Notes: a model not told the origin generated them from the sequence alone. Positions 1-9,220 are shown, counted from the first letter of the stretch. The stretch: 9,444 bases of DNA from DASZZX01 sp036260415 (GCA_036260415.1 DASZZX010000226.1:1-9444), one strand, 5' to 3'. Numbers and translations are program-made.

Positions 1-696
1 GCGGCGGCGTCCGCCGGGCAGGCAGGGCAGCGCGAGCCGTCCCCCGCGCAGGTGCAGCGCTTCGGCGCCCGCGCCGCGCCTGGTCCGTCCGACGCCGCCG
101 CGACCGCGTTCCTGGTCGCCCGCGCGTGGCTGGGTGACGTCGGCAGCGAGCTGCCGCTGGGTCTCGACGGGCCGCCCACCGGCGCCTACGTGGAGCACCT
201 CGCGGTGGAGTCGGTGGACCACCCGGGGCCGGGGGCAGCGGTGGTCACGCTGGTCGCGGTCCTGCTCGACGTGGAGGACGGCCGCTATGGGGCAGCACGG
301 GTGGTCCGCCTGGCCGTACCGGTGCGGCTCGACAGCGCGGGTGCCCGCCCCGCCGGCAACCCGTGGTGGCTGCTGCCGCCGTCGCTCGAGGCGGATCCGC
401 CGCGGTGGACGCCGGTCGACGAGCCCGACCGGATGGCCGACGCCGGCGTCGCGTTGGCCGGTGCCGGCTACACGGTCACGCAGGTCGCCGCGCTGGAGGC
501 CAGTCCGGGCTGGCCACTGCGGGCCACGGTGCACGCCACCGCGCCCGGAGAGGACCAGCCGCGCCAGCACACCGTCTGGCTGCGTGAACACCTGGGGGAA
601 CTGGTGGTCGCTGGGTGGCTGCCGGCCGCCAGCCCTCCCCCCACCGGTGACCCCACCTCAGCCACGTCCCCCCAGGAGCCGCCCCGTGAGCCGTAG
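1..696 (+). CDS. Conserved hypothetical protein, 5' end outside window (possible TcpC/NTF2-like domains)
   Basis: The frame is open from the first base to a TAG stop and shows 231 residues, so the true start probably lies off the left edge. A GTG at 52 is possible but has no clear Shine-Dalgarno sequence. The visible part begins with a Gln/Ala/Pro-rich linker (residues 1-30). A first domain (about 31-128) has an amphipathic helix, several Val-rich strands and an 'AVPV' strand, and ends in GNPWWLLPPS. A second, shorter beta-rich segment (about 144-207) ends in VWLREHLGELVVAGW, followed by a Pro/Thr/Ser tail. This layout loosely resembles the paired NTF2-like domains of conjugative TcpC-type proteins, which are membrane-anchored at the N-terminus, but I cannot confirm homology. 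A membrane anchor could lie upstream. It overlaps the next gene by 11 nt, so the two are probably co-translated. The function is not known. Confidence 0.7.
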   Translation, partial: AAASAGQAGQREPSPAQVQRFGARAAPGPSDAAATAFLVARAWLGDVGSELPLGLDGPPTGAYVEHLAVESVDHPGPGAAVVTLVAVLLDVEDGRYGAARVVRLAVPVRLDSAGARPAGNPWWLLPPSLEADPPRWTPVDEPDRMADAGVALAGAGYTVTQVAALEASPGWPLRATVHATAPGEDQPRQHTVWLREHLGELVVAGWLPAASPPPTGDPTSATSPQEPPREP

Positions 697-1171
697 CGTC
701 CGCGAGCAGCCGAACGTGCACACGCGCCGCCCCGCGGCGTCACGCCCCGAACCGGTGGACGGTCCCCGTGCGGAGAGGCTGGTGCGGGCGGTCGCGTTCG
801 CCTTCCTCGAGATCGAGGCGGGGCGTCGGCCTCTGGATCAGATCGCCCCGCTCCTCGCCCCAGCGCTGCGCGCGCGGCTCGCCGCGTCCGTCCGTCGGGC
901 CGGTCCGGGACCGGCGCTGGACGCCGTCCTCTCGGTGCGCACCACGAACCCGTCACCGGACGTGTGCGACGCGGCGGTGGTCGTGCGACGAGGCGAGCGG
1001 GTGGGGGTCCTGGCGGTCCGCGTCGAGCGCCACCGCCACCTTTGGCGTGTGGTCGAGATCGCCCGCCCCGAAGACGGACACCCAGCAGCTGCCACCTGTC
1101 CTCGGCCGCCGGCGCCAGCGCCGGCGGAGGCGTGGACCCGCGCACCGGCCGTCCCCGCCGGACGTCGCTGA
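686..1171 (+). CDS. Rv3235-like (DUF6459-type) small protein
   Basis: This 161-residue protein starts at GTG 686, chosen because AGGAG at 674-678 sits 7 nt upstream. The longer open frame to the left is a Ser/Arg/Trp-rich shadow of the preceding gene. After a basic, Pro-rich N-terminus (1-28), the domain at about 29-127 shows the features I associate with the Rv3235/DUF6459 family: a helix with 'FLEIEAGRRPLDQ' (40-52), a helical middle, a strand 'AVLSVRT' (80-86), a strand 'DAAVVV' (95-100), and a closing 'RHLWRVVEI' (117-125) with Trp120. The tail is Pro/Ala-rich. No signal peptide, membrane segment or catalytic motif is visible. Members are found near secA in other actinobacteria, and in M. 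tuberculosis Rv3235 lies a few genes from secA1 (Rv3240c). The biochemical role is unknown. It is probably translationally coupled to the preceding gene. Confidence 0.8.
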   Translation: MSRSVREQPNVHTRRPAASRPEPVDGPRAERLVRAVAFAFLEIEAGRRPLDQIAPLLAPALRARLAASVRRAGPGPALDAVLSVRTTNPSPDVCDAAVVVRRGERVGVLAVRVERHRHLWRVVEIARPEDGHPAAATCPRPPAPAPAEAWTRAPAVPAGRR

Positions 1172-1200
1172 CCCCGCTGGACCGCCGCCGACGTCGGGGC
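1172..1200. terminator. Candidate bidirectional terminator between convergent genes
   Basis: The 52-nt gap between the convergent stop codons holds a CCCCG / CGGGG stem (1172-1176 with 1195-1199) enclosing a second palindrome, CCGACGTCGG (1188-1197). There is no T-tract on either strand, which is common in high-GC actinobacteria. The assignment rests on position and base pairing only. Confidence 0.25.
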
Positions 1201-1223
1201 GCCAGCCTCGGGCACGTCGCGGC

Positions 1224-4187
<2,964 letters not shown>

Positions 4188-4363
4188 GACCGTGACCTTC
4201 GTCGGGTGGAGGCGGGGGTCGACGCCGGTGGGCGGCCGGGCCCGCTCGTGGGCGGGCGTCACCCGAGGCGAACGAGCACGCGGCGCGATCCGTCCATGGT
4301 ACGGCCTCGGCGACCCTCCCGGCAGGCTCGGGCAAGGGGCCGAGATCGCCGGTGTCGCAGGAC

Positions 4364-4390
4364 GGCGCGCCGGTCGCCAGCCGCGGCGCC
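4364..4390 (-). terminator. Hairpin directly after the response regulator stop codon
   Basis: Arms GGCGCGCCGG (4364-4373) and CCGCGGCGCC (4381-4390) pair at 8 of 10 positions around a 7-nt loop, with a 2x2 internal mismatch. The hairpin begins 3 nt after the TAG of the response regulator gene. It has no U-tract. Its position suits a GC-rich actinobacterial terminator, which would give secA its own promoter in the remaining 4188-4363. I see only a weak TACCAT hexamer there (- strand, 4301-4296) without a convincing -35 box. Confidence 0.4.
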
Positions 4391-4393
4391 TTG

Positions 4394-5062
4394 CTACTTG
4401 ATCTCGAGCAGCTTCTCGCGGACCGCGTACACGACCGCCTCCATGCGGGAGTGCAGGTGGAGCTTCTCGAGGATGTTGCGCACGTGGTTCTTGACCGTGT
4501 TCTCGGAGATGAACAGCGTCTTGGCGATCTCGCGGTTGTTCATGCCCTGGGCGACGTGCTGCAGGACCTCCATCTCGCGCGGGGTGAGGCGCGGTGCCGG
4601 GACCTGCTCCTTCTCCTCCTCCTTCTTGACCATGGAGGCGAACTCGTTGAGCAGTTTCGACGCCATCGAGGGGCTGATCAGCGACTGCCCGCCGTGCACC
4701 GAGCGGACGGCATCGCCGATCTCGTCGATCGAGATCTCCTTGAGCAGGTAGCCGTTGGCACCGGCCTTGATGGCGTCGTAGAGGTCGTCCTCCTCGTCGC
4801 TGATGGTCAGCATGAGGATCTTGGTATGCGGCAGCTCCTCCTTGATCGTGGCGGTCGCCTCGATCCCGGAGACGCCGGGCATGCGCACGTCCATCACGAC
4901 CACGTCCGGGACCAGCTCGGACACCTTCTGGATGGCCTGCTCCCCGTCGCCGGCCTCACCGACCACCTCGATGTCGGCCTCGTCCTCGAGCACCATGCGC
5001 AGGCCGCGCCGGAAGAGCTCGTGGTCGTCGGCGATCAGGATCGTGATCCGCTCGTCAGCCAC
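4394..5062 (-). CDS. Orphan NarL/FixJ-family (LuxR-type) response regulator
   Basis: This is a 222-residue DNA-binding response regulator. The receiver domain (about 5-122) has the acidic pair Asp12/Asp13, the phosphoacceptor Asp58 in VVVMDVRMPG, the switch Thr86 and the conserved Lys108. A charged linker (about 136-157, KKEEEKEQ) joins it to a LuxR/GerE helix-turn-helix (158-220) with LTPREMEVL and SENTVKNHVRNIL. The GTG at 5062 is chosen because it places the first receiver strand at residues 6-11 and has GGAGG upstream, although the spacing of 4 nt is short. The frame extends further upstream as low-complexity Arg/Gly/Cys-rich sequence that is probably noncoding. No histidine kinase is encoded nearby. 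All phosphotransfer residues are present, so a distant kinase or a small phosphodonor is likely. The sequence style is close to DegU/NarL. The regulon is unknown; secA downstream and its own promoter are plausible targets. Confidence 0.95.
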   Translation of the reverse strand: MADERITILIADDHELFRRGLRMVLEDEADIEVVGEAGDGEQAIQKVSELVPDVVVMDVRMPGVSGIEATATIKEELPHTKILMLTISDEEDDLYDAIKAGANGYLLKEISIDEIGDAVRSVHGGQSLISPSMASKLLNEFASMVKKEEEKEQVPAPRLTPREMEVLQHVAQGMNNREIAKTLFISENTVKNHVRNILEKLHLHSRMEAVVYAVREKLLEIK

Positions 5063-5140
5063 CTCGCCTCCGTCCCCCCAGTGGCCCCGGCGCAGCTGCG
5101 TTCGCGCCGCCCCACCGCCACGTCGGCATGATCCCGACCT

Positions 5141-5158
5141 CGGGAGTCTAGCCTCCCG
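5141..5158 (-). promoter_or_regulatory. Palindrome overlapping a -10-like hexamer upstream of the response regulator
   Basis: On the - strand, CGGGAG and CTCCCG form a perfect 6-bp inverted repeat around a 6-nt centre, 79 nt upstream of the GTG start. The hexamer TAGACT (5150-5145 on the - strand), which fits the actinobacterial TAnnnT -10 pattern, lies inside it. No clear -35 box is seen. It could be an operator, for instance for autoregulation, or a simple hairpin ending the comF transcript. Confidence 0.3.
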
Positions 5159-5170
5159 GCGCGCATCGCA

Positions 5171-5216
5171 CCGGCAGCCGCAGCCAGCGCACGCTGTCGC
5201 TGCCGGGCGCTGCCGG
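5171..5216 (-). terminator. Inverted-repeat cluster downstream of comF
   Basis: CCGGCAGC at 5171-5178 can pair with either of two tandem copies of GCTGCCGG at 5199-5206 and 5209-5216. On the - strand transcript this lies 48-93 nt beyond the comF stop, which would suit a GC-rich terminator. There is no U-tract. The 201-nt gap between comF and the response regulator shows no other gene-like signal. Confidence 0.3.
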
Positions 5217-5263
5217 CCATGGGGTGCCGCCCGGGCGCCGCACACGTGGCGGTCCCCGTCGGG

Positions 5264-5956
5264 TCATCGGGGATCTCCCAGGGGGTGCTGTCCCGCCCGC
5301 GCCAACGCGGCGACGTGGACGGGCGGGGCGCCGGCGTGGCGCAATGCGGCCGCCGCGACGCGCATGGTGGCCCCCGTGGTCAGCACGTCGTCGACCAGCA
5401 GCACACGCGCCCCCCGGCAGGAGCGGGTCGGCCTGAATGCGGTGGCGGGCAGGGCGCGGCGCGTGGCGATCGGCCGGGTGGCCTGATCGGGGCGGCCGGG
5501 TGTCGCCTGCAGCAAACGGCACCGTGGGGCCTGCACCGCGGCGGCGACACCCTCGGCGAGGAGGGCGGCGTGATCGAAACCGCGTTCGAGCAGCCGGGCG
5601 CGGTCGGCGGGGACCCACGTCACGACCTCGACCTCGAGCCGGGCGGCGAGGACCGCCGCACCGAGCAGCTCGCCCAGCGGTCGCCACACGGTCCGCGCGC
5701 CGCGCACCTTGCCGGCCACCACCGCAGCGGCCACGACCCCCTCGTAGCGGAGCGCGACCACGGTCCTGGCGACGTGCACCCCCTCCTCCCAGCAGCCGTG
5801 TGGCGCGGCCCCGTCCCCGCATCGTCGGCAGCCGTCCGACGCCAGCCGCCGCACGCGGTCACTGCACGGCCGGCACCACGGAGGAGCGGCCCGCGCACCA
5901 CAGGATGGGCAGCGCGTGGGGATCAGGAGATCGAGCACAGGCGTCAGCGCAGCCAC
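5264..5956 (-). CDS. comF: ComF family phosphoribosyltransferase-like protein
   Basis: This 230-residue protein has the standard ComFC layout. An N-terminal zinc-finger region carries Cys16, Cys19, Cys28, Cys31, Cys43 and Cys46. A middle segment includes YEGVV (71-75) and VPADRARLLERGFDHA (115-130), the family's 'R-x-RGFN-x-A' region with Asp in place of Asn. The C-terminal type I phosphoribosyltransferase PRPP loop is VLLVDDVLTTGAT (185-197). ComF proteins support DNA uptake in transformable bacteria (ComFC in Bacillus and Haemophilus), but the family is present in many species with no known competence and its general role is unsettled. The start is uncertain: GTG 5956 has only a weak GGCGG upstream, and GTG 5938 is also possible. 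comF lies 78 nt after the isomerase gene on the same strand. In mycobacteria comF is followed by hpf and secA; here it is followed by a response regulator. Confidence 0.93.
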   Translation of the reverse strand: MAALTPVLDLLIPTRCPSCGARAAPPWCRPCSDRVRRLASDGCRRCGDGAAPHGCWEEGVHVARTVVALRYEGVVAAAVVAGKVRGARTVWRPLGELLGAAVLAARLEVEVVTWVPADRARLLERGFDHAALLAEGVAAAVQAPRCRLLQATPGRPDQATRPIATRRALPATAFRPTRSCRGARVLLVDDVLTTGATMRVAAAALRHAGAPPVHVAALARAGQHPLGDPR

Positions 5957-6034
5957 CCGCCGAGCATGCCCGCGCGCACACCCGCCCGGGTTGCCCTCGC
6001 CGTCACGTCGGTGGATCGTGTGCGGTGCGTCGCC

Positions 6035-7195
6035 TCACGGTCCGGGTGCGTCCCCCCCGGGCGGCGGCTCGGCGAGGCGACGCTTGAGCAGCGAGATCGC
6101 CTCCACCGGCGTGGGGTCCTGCTGCTCCAGGAAGGCCAGGTGCACCGACAGGAGATCGACGAACAGCACCGCCGCGGCGAAGCGTGCCAACGGCGTGGGA
6201 CCGTCGAAGGTGGCCGAGCGCCACAGCGCCACGCGGTCGCCCACCACCTCGCCGGTGACGGTGAAGCGTCGCGCGACCTGCGTGTGCTCGTCGGCGGCGC
6301 TGCGCAGCTCGACGATGCCGTACCTCCGGCAGACCTCCGGCAGGGCGCCCCAGCCGACGATCTCGTTGTGGTCGAGCTCGGGCAGCTCGTGCCAGAACGC
6401 GGGGCGCTTGGCATTCTCGTTCACCTGCGACTTCGCCCGGAGCGCCGCCACCGCCAGCCAGCCCACACTGCCGTAGAAGACCGGCACGAGACCGTGCAGC
6501 GACTCGGCCAGGTCGGTCACGTCGTTGCCGTCCGCGCGGCCGTGACGCCACCGCTCGACCAGCGGACGGAGGTGGCGGCTCACACCGGCCAGTTGTTCCT
6601 CCACTCCCTCCAAGAACCCCGCGCGCTCGAGCGCCACCAGGACCGGGACGACGAGGTTGGGCAGGTTGGCGCGCGGTTGGCCTCCTCCGGGCACGCGAGC
6701 GGTGACGATGCCCTCCTCCGCCGCGCGGCCGGCCAGCTGCCCACCGGAGGTCACCACGAGACGGTGTGCACCCGCGGTCGCCGCCGCATCGAGACAGGCG
6801 AGTGTCTCCTCGGTGTCACCCGAGTAGCTGACCAGCACAACCAGCGAGTCCGGGCCCACCCATCCCGGCAAGTCGTAGCCCTTGGCGGGCACCACCGGGA
6901 CGCGCCCGTACCGGTGCGCGGCGACGCTGGCGATGTCCGCCACGATGCCGGAGCCCCCCATCCCGGCGACGACCACCGCCCGGACCGTCCCGGGTCCCAC
7001 CCCGAGCGCGGGCATGGCGCGGGCGATCTCCAGCGCCCCGGCCCACTGTTCCGACGAGTGCTCGACCGTGGCGAGCATGCCCTCGGGGTCGAGCTGAGCG
7101 AGCCGCGCCTCCTCCACGCGCGGTATCGGGCGACGGCCGCTGCGGGAGCCGATCGGGGCCTCACGGCCCGGGCTCCCGCTCCGGGCGCCGCTCAC
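6035..7195 (-). CDS. Bifunctional phosphoglucose/phosphomannose isomerase
   Basis: This SIS-fold sugar isomerase (386 residues) is predicted to interconvert Fru-6-P with Glc-6-P and Man-6-P in the cytoplasm, supplying Man-6-P to the phosphomannomutase encoded two genes upstream. The first SIS domain shows VAGMGGSGI (76-84) and the phosphate-binding SYSGDTEET (123-131). The second half contains VNENAKRPAFWHELPELDHNE, with Glu260 and His276 matching the catalytic base and ring-opening histidine described for archaeal PGI/PMI enzymes. A C-terminal bact-PGI_C domain follows to about 375, then a Pro/Gly tail. The GTG start at 7195 overlaps the TGA of the Trm112-like gene as GTGA, indicating translational coupling. 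The first 26 residues are Arg/Gly/Pro-rich, so GTG 7117 is an alternative start. No separate type I ManA is seen in the window. Confidence 0.93.
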   Translation of the reverse strand: MSGARSGSPGREAPIGSRSGRRPIPRVEEARLAQLDPEGMLATVEHSSEQWAGALEIARAMPALGVGPGTVRAVVVAGMGGSGIVADIASVAAHRYGRVPVVPAKGYDLPGWVGPDSLVVLVSYSGDTEETLACLDAAATAGAHRLVVTSGGQLAGRAAEEGIVTARVPGGGQPRANLPNLVVPVLVALERAGFLEGVEEQLAGVSRHLRPLVERWRHGRADGNDVTDLAESLHGLVPVFYGSVGWLAVAALRAKSQVNENAKRPAFWHELPELDHNEIVGWGALPEVCRRYGIVELRSAADEHTQVARRFTVTGEVVGDRVALWRSATFDGPTPLARFAAAVLFVDLLSVHLAFLEQQDPTPVEAISLLKRRLAEPPPGGDAPGP

Positions 7196-7374
7196 GAGCC
7201 GCGACGCGTCGGCCGCGTGGCCTCCTCCACCAGCATCACCGGGATGCCGTCACGCACCGGGTACTGCAGCCCGCAGCGGGTGCAGACGATCAGCTGGCGG
7301 CGTTCCTTGTGCTCGACATCGCCGTGGCAGTCGGGGCAGATCAGGATGTCGAGCAGCTCCTGGTCGAGTTGCAC
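7192..7374 (-). CDS. Trm112-like zinc-binding small protein
   Basis: This 60-residue protein has the Trm112/YcaR layout: an N-terminal helix 'LLDILICPDC', two CxxC pairs (Cys13/Cys16 and Cys31/Cys34) that likely bind one zinc ion, and the conserved 'YPVRDGIPVML' (38-48). In eukaryotes and archaea Trm112 activates SAM-dependent methyltransferases of tRNA, rRNA and translation factors. Bacterial short forms are mostly uncharacterised. The GTG start at 7374 is well supported by a perfect AGGAGG (- strand, 7385-7380) with 5-nt spacing. The last 4 nt overlap the isomerase start. The gene sits between two mannose-metabolism genes, as in other actinobacteria, and no methyltransferase is visible nearby, so its partner is unknown. 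It is too short to be an enzyme by itself. Confidence 0.92.
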   Translation of the reverse strand: MQLDQELLDILICPDCHGDVEHKERRQLIVCTRCGLQYPVRDGIPVMLVEEATRPTRRGS

Positions 7375-7379
7375 GGGGT

Positions 7380-7419
7380 CCTCCTCACGGGGTGGACGCG
7401 TTTGGAGGCGGTCGCCTCC
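7380..7419 (-). promoter_or_regulatory. Ribosome binding site and possible SD-sequestering hairpin before the Trm112 gene
   Basis: On the - strand a stem GGAGGC (7419-7414) / GCCTCC (7409-7404) with a 4-nt loop GACC lies 19-34 nt upstream of the AGGAGG ribosome binding site (7385-7380). The 3' arm GCCTCC is complementary both to its own 5' arm and to the GGAGG of the ribosome binding site. The two pairings are mutually exclusive, which would allow control of translation. It could equally be a processing site or terminator in the 84-nt gap after the phosphomannomutase gene. Base pairing is seen directly; function is inferred. Confidence 0.35.
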
Positions 7420-7458
7420 TCGGGGCGGGGCGGTCCCGGGCGGGCGGTCCCCGCGACC

Positions 7459-8823
7459 TCAGTCACCGCGGATCAGCTGGGCAACCTCGTCGCGGAGCCG
7501 CTCCATCGCAGCACGGTCCGGCGCCTCGACGTTCAGCCGTAGCAGCGGCTCGGTGTTGCTCGGGCGCAGGTTGAACCAGGCCCAGGAGGTGTCCTCGGGG
7601 TCGTGGAGCTCCACGCTGAGCCCGTCGGCCCAGTCGGTGTCACCACGGGCGCCGAAGGCGTCGGCGACCCGGTCGAGGGCGTCCTCCTGGTCATCGACCT
7701 CGAAGTTGACCTCCCCCGACTGCGCGTACCGGTCGTAGGGCTCGACCACCGCGGACAGGGGTTCCCCCGCCGCCGACATCGCCTCGAGCACGAACAGCGC
7801 GGCGATCAACCCCGAGTCGGCGCGGTAGTTGTCGCGGAAGTAGTAGTGGCCGGAGTGCTCGCAGCCGTAGGCAGCGCCCGTCTCGGCCATGCGCGCCTTG
7901 ATGAAGGAGTGGCCCACGCGCGTGCGCATCGGCTTGCCTCCCGTGGCGGACACGGTCTCCGGCACGACCTTCGAGCAGATCAGGTTGTGCAGGATCGTGG
8001 CACCCGGCTCCTTGTCGAGCACCCGATCGGCGACGACCGCGCCGAGCAGGGACGGCGACACTGGCTCACCGTGCTCGTCGACGGCGAAGCAGCGGTCGGC
8101 GTCCCCGTCGAAGGCGAAACCCACGTCAGCGCCGTGCTCGCGGACGGCAGCACGCAGGTCGGCGAGGTTGTCCACGTCCGACGGGTCCGCCGGGTGGTTG
8201 GGGAAGGTGCCGTCGAGCTCGAAGTAGAGCGGGACGATCTGGAAGGGAAGTCCCTCGAAGACCGCGGGCACGACGTGACCGGCCATGCCGTTGGCCGCGT
8301 CGATCACGACCGTGAGCTCCTGCAGGACCTCGGGGTCGACGAAGGAGCGGACGTGCTCGGCGTAGTCGGAGAGCACATCGGCGTGGCGCTCGCTGCCCTG
8401 CTGCGCCTGCGGCTGTGGGTCGCCCGCGGCGACCAGATCGCGGATCTGGGCAAGCCCCGAGTCGATCGACACCGGCACCGCGCCGGCCCGGCACAGCTTC
8501 ACGCCGTTGTACTTGGCGGGGTTGTGGCTGGCGGTGAACATGGCGCCGGGCTCGTCGAGGTGACCGCTGGCGAAGTAGAGCATGTCCGTCGAGGCCAGCC
8601 CCACGTGCACCACGTCGACGCCCTGCGAGGTCACACCCTCCGCGAAGGCCGCCACCAGCTCCGGGGACGAGGGTCGCATGTCGTGGCCGACGATGATGCT
8701 GTCGCCGTCCAAGACCTGGGCCGCGGCCGACCCGATGCGGCGGGCCACGTCAGCGTCGAGCTGGTCCGGCACCGTGCCGCGGACGTCGTACGCCTTGAAG
8801 ATCGCGTCGAGGTCGGCGGGCAT
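7459..8823 (-). CDS. manB: Phosphomannomutase/phosphoglucomutase (alpha-D-phosphohexomutase)
   Basis: This 454-residue enzyme is predicted to convert Man-6-P to Man-1-P (and possibly Glc-6-P to Glc-1-P), the step before GDP-mannose synthesis for mannosylated lipids, glycans and proteins. All four family loops are present: the phosphoserine loop FTASHNPAKYNG (96-107) with Ser99; the metal loop FDGDADR (238-244) with Asp239, Asp241 and Asp243; the sugar-binding loop GCEHSGHYYF (320-329) with Glu322, Ser324 and His326; and the phosphate-binding loop RPSNTEPLLR (420-429). Length is normal for the bacterial PMM/PGM group, and phosphoglucosamine mutase is less likely given the EHSGH loop. ATG 8823 is chosen because AGGAG lies 5 nt upstream and 'MPADLDAIFKAYDVRG' is a normal N-terminus; the in-frame extension to 9003 overlaps the next gene and is not real. 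Downstream come Trm112 and the isomerase, forming a mannose-activation operon. Confidence 0.96.
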   Translation of the reverse strand: MPADLDAIFKAYDVRGTVPDQLDADVARRIGSAAAQVLDGDSIIVGHDMRPSSPELVAAFAEGVTSQGVDVVHVGLASTDMLYFASGHLDEPGAMFTASHNPAKYNGVKLCRAGAVPVSIDSGLAQIRDLVAAGDPQPQAQQGSERHADVLSDYAEHVRSFVDPEVLQELTVVIDAANGMAGHVVPAVFEGLPFQIVPLYFELDGTFPNHPADPSDVDNLADLRAAVREHGADVGFAFDGDADRCFAVDEHGEPVSPSLLGAVVADRVLDKEPGATILHNLICSKVVPETVSATGGKPMRTRVGHSFIKARMAETGAAYGCEHSGHYYFRDNYRADSGLIAALFVLEAMSAAGEPLSAVVEPYDRYAQSGEVNFEVDDQEDALDRVADAFGARGDTDWADGLSVELHDPEDTSWAWFNLRPSNTEPLLRLNVEAPDRAAMERLRDEVAQLIRGD

Positions 8824-8917
8824 CGGTGCTCCTGTCGCGGGGTGGACATCACTGTAGGCCCGCGACGTGCCCGGTCGGTCATCGTCGGGCGACCACCCGA
8901 CGTTGCCGGAGGCGGTG

Positions 8918-9220
8918 TCAGCTGCGCTCGAGGTCGGGAACCACCGGGGTCGGCGGATCGCCGGGCAGGTGCCGGCCGATGTAGCGCGAGCGGGTGCGGC
9001 CATCCTCCTTCCAGTAGGCGTACCAGTAGGGCCCGTGCGGACAGGATCGGCAGCGTTGCTTGCCGCAGCGGACCTGTTCCTGGCGGTACGTCACCTTGCC
9101 GGGGCGCCGGTCGGCCTCGGCCGCGCCGTGCGGAGGGCCGTCGGCGTGCAGCAGCAGGCCGCGCACCAGGATCATCAGCCGGCGCAGGTCGTACTCGTCC
9201 AGGCGTCGGATCTGCGCCAC
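8918..9220 (-). CDS. DUF6788-like small protein with CGK-C-C-HGPYWY motif
   Basis: This 100-residue protein has a Leu/Arg-rich helical N-terminus (1-26), a polar stretch, and a core at 43-83 with VRCGKQRCRSCPHGPYWYAYW followed in order by GRTRSRYIG. The pattern CGKxxC...HGPYWY...YIG is the one I associate with the DUF6788 family. Cys52, Cys57, Cys60 and His62 could form a compact zinc site, and the aromatic, basic C-terminal part suggests nucleic-acid binding, but neither is proven. GTG 9220 is the only standard start, as the frame stops at 9298-9296, but it has no good Shine-Dalgarno sequence. An open stretch just upstream (AILAIPRDL) would need a CTG start, so the N-terminus is uncertain. 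It lies 94 nt before the phosphomannomutase on the same strand and may head that operon. In M. tuberculosis this position holds a different small gene (Rv3258c). Function unknown. Confidence 0.75.
   Translation of the reverse strand: MAQIRRLDEYDLRRLMILVRGLLLHADGPPHGAAEADRRPGKVTYRQEQVRCGKQRCRSCPHGPYWYAYWKEDGRTRSRYIGRHLPGDPPTPVVPDLERS

Noticed and set aside
134..685. Upstream extension of the Rv3235-like frame
   Set aside because: The composition is Ser/Arg/Trp/Thr-rich and out of frame with the more credible first gene. The GTG at 686 has a good ribosome binding site and leads directly into the family domain.
4188..4262. 25-codon N-terminal extension of SecA
   Set aside because: SecA proteins begin with the LSKLL...GEGR segment. 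The extension has no conserved features, and a suitable ribosome binding site precedes ATG 4187.
5063..5245. 61-codon N-terminal extension of the response regulator
   Set aside because: It is Arg/Gly/Cys-rich low-complexity sequence that overlaps the hairpins, and receiver domains start within a few residues of the N-terminus.
4188..5263. A ribosome hibernation factor gene (hpf) expected between comF and secA
   Set aside because: No frame in either gap is long enough or shows Hpf-like sequence; the only gene there is the response regulator.
5944..5967. 7-codon ATG frame overlapping the comF start, possible leader peptide
   Set aside because: It has no ribosome binding site and no sequence feature of a leader, and is short enough to occur by chance.
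5219..7738. 839-codon open frame on the + strand across comF, the isomerase, Trm112 and the end of the phosphomannomutase
   Set aside because: It runs antisense through four well-supported genes, is Arg/His/Gly/Pro-rich, and has no family motif.
8824..9003. 60-codon N-terminal extension of the phosphomannomutase
   Set aside because: It overlaps the DUF6788-like gene in another frame, and ATG 8823 has a good ribosome binding site and the usual family N-terminus.
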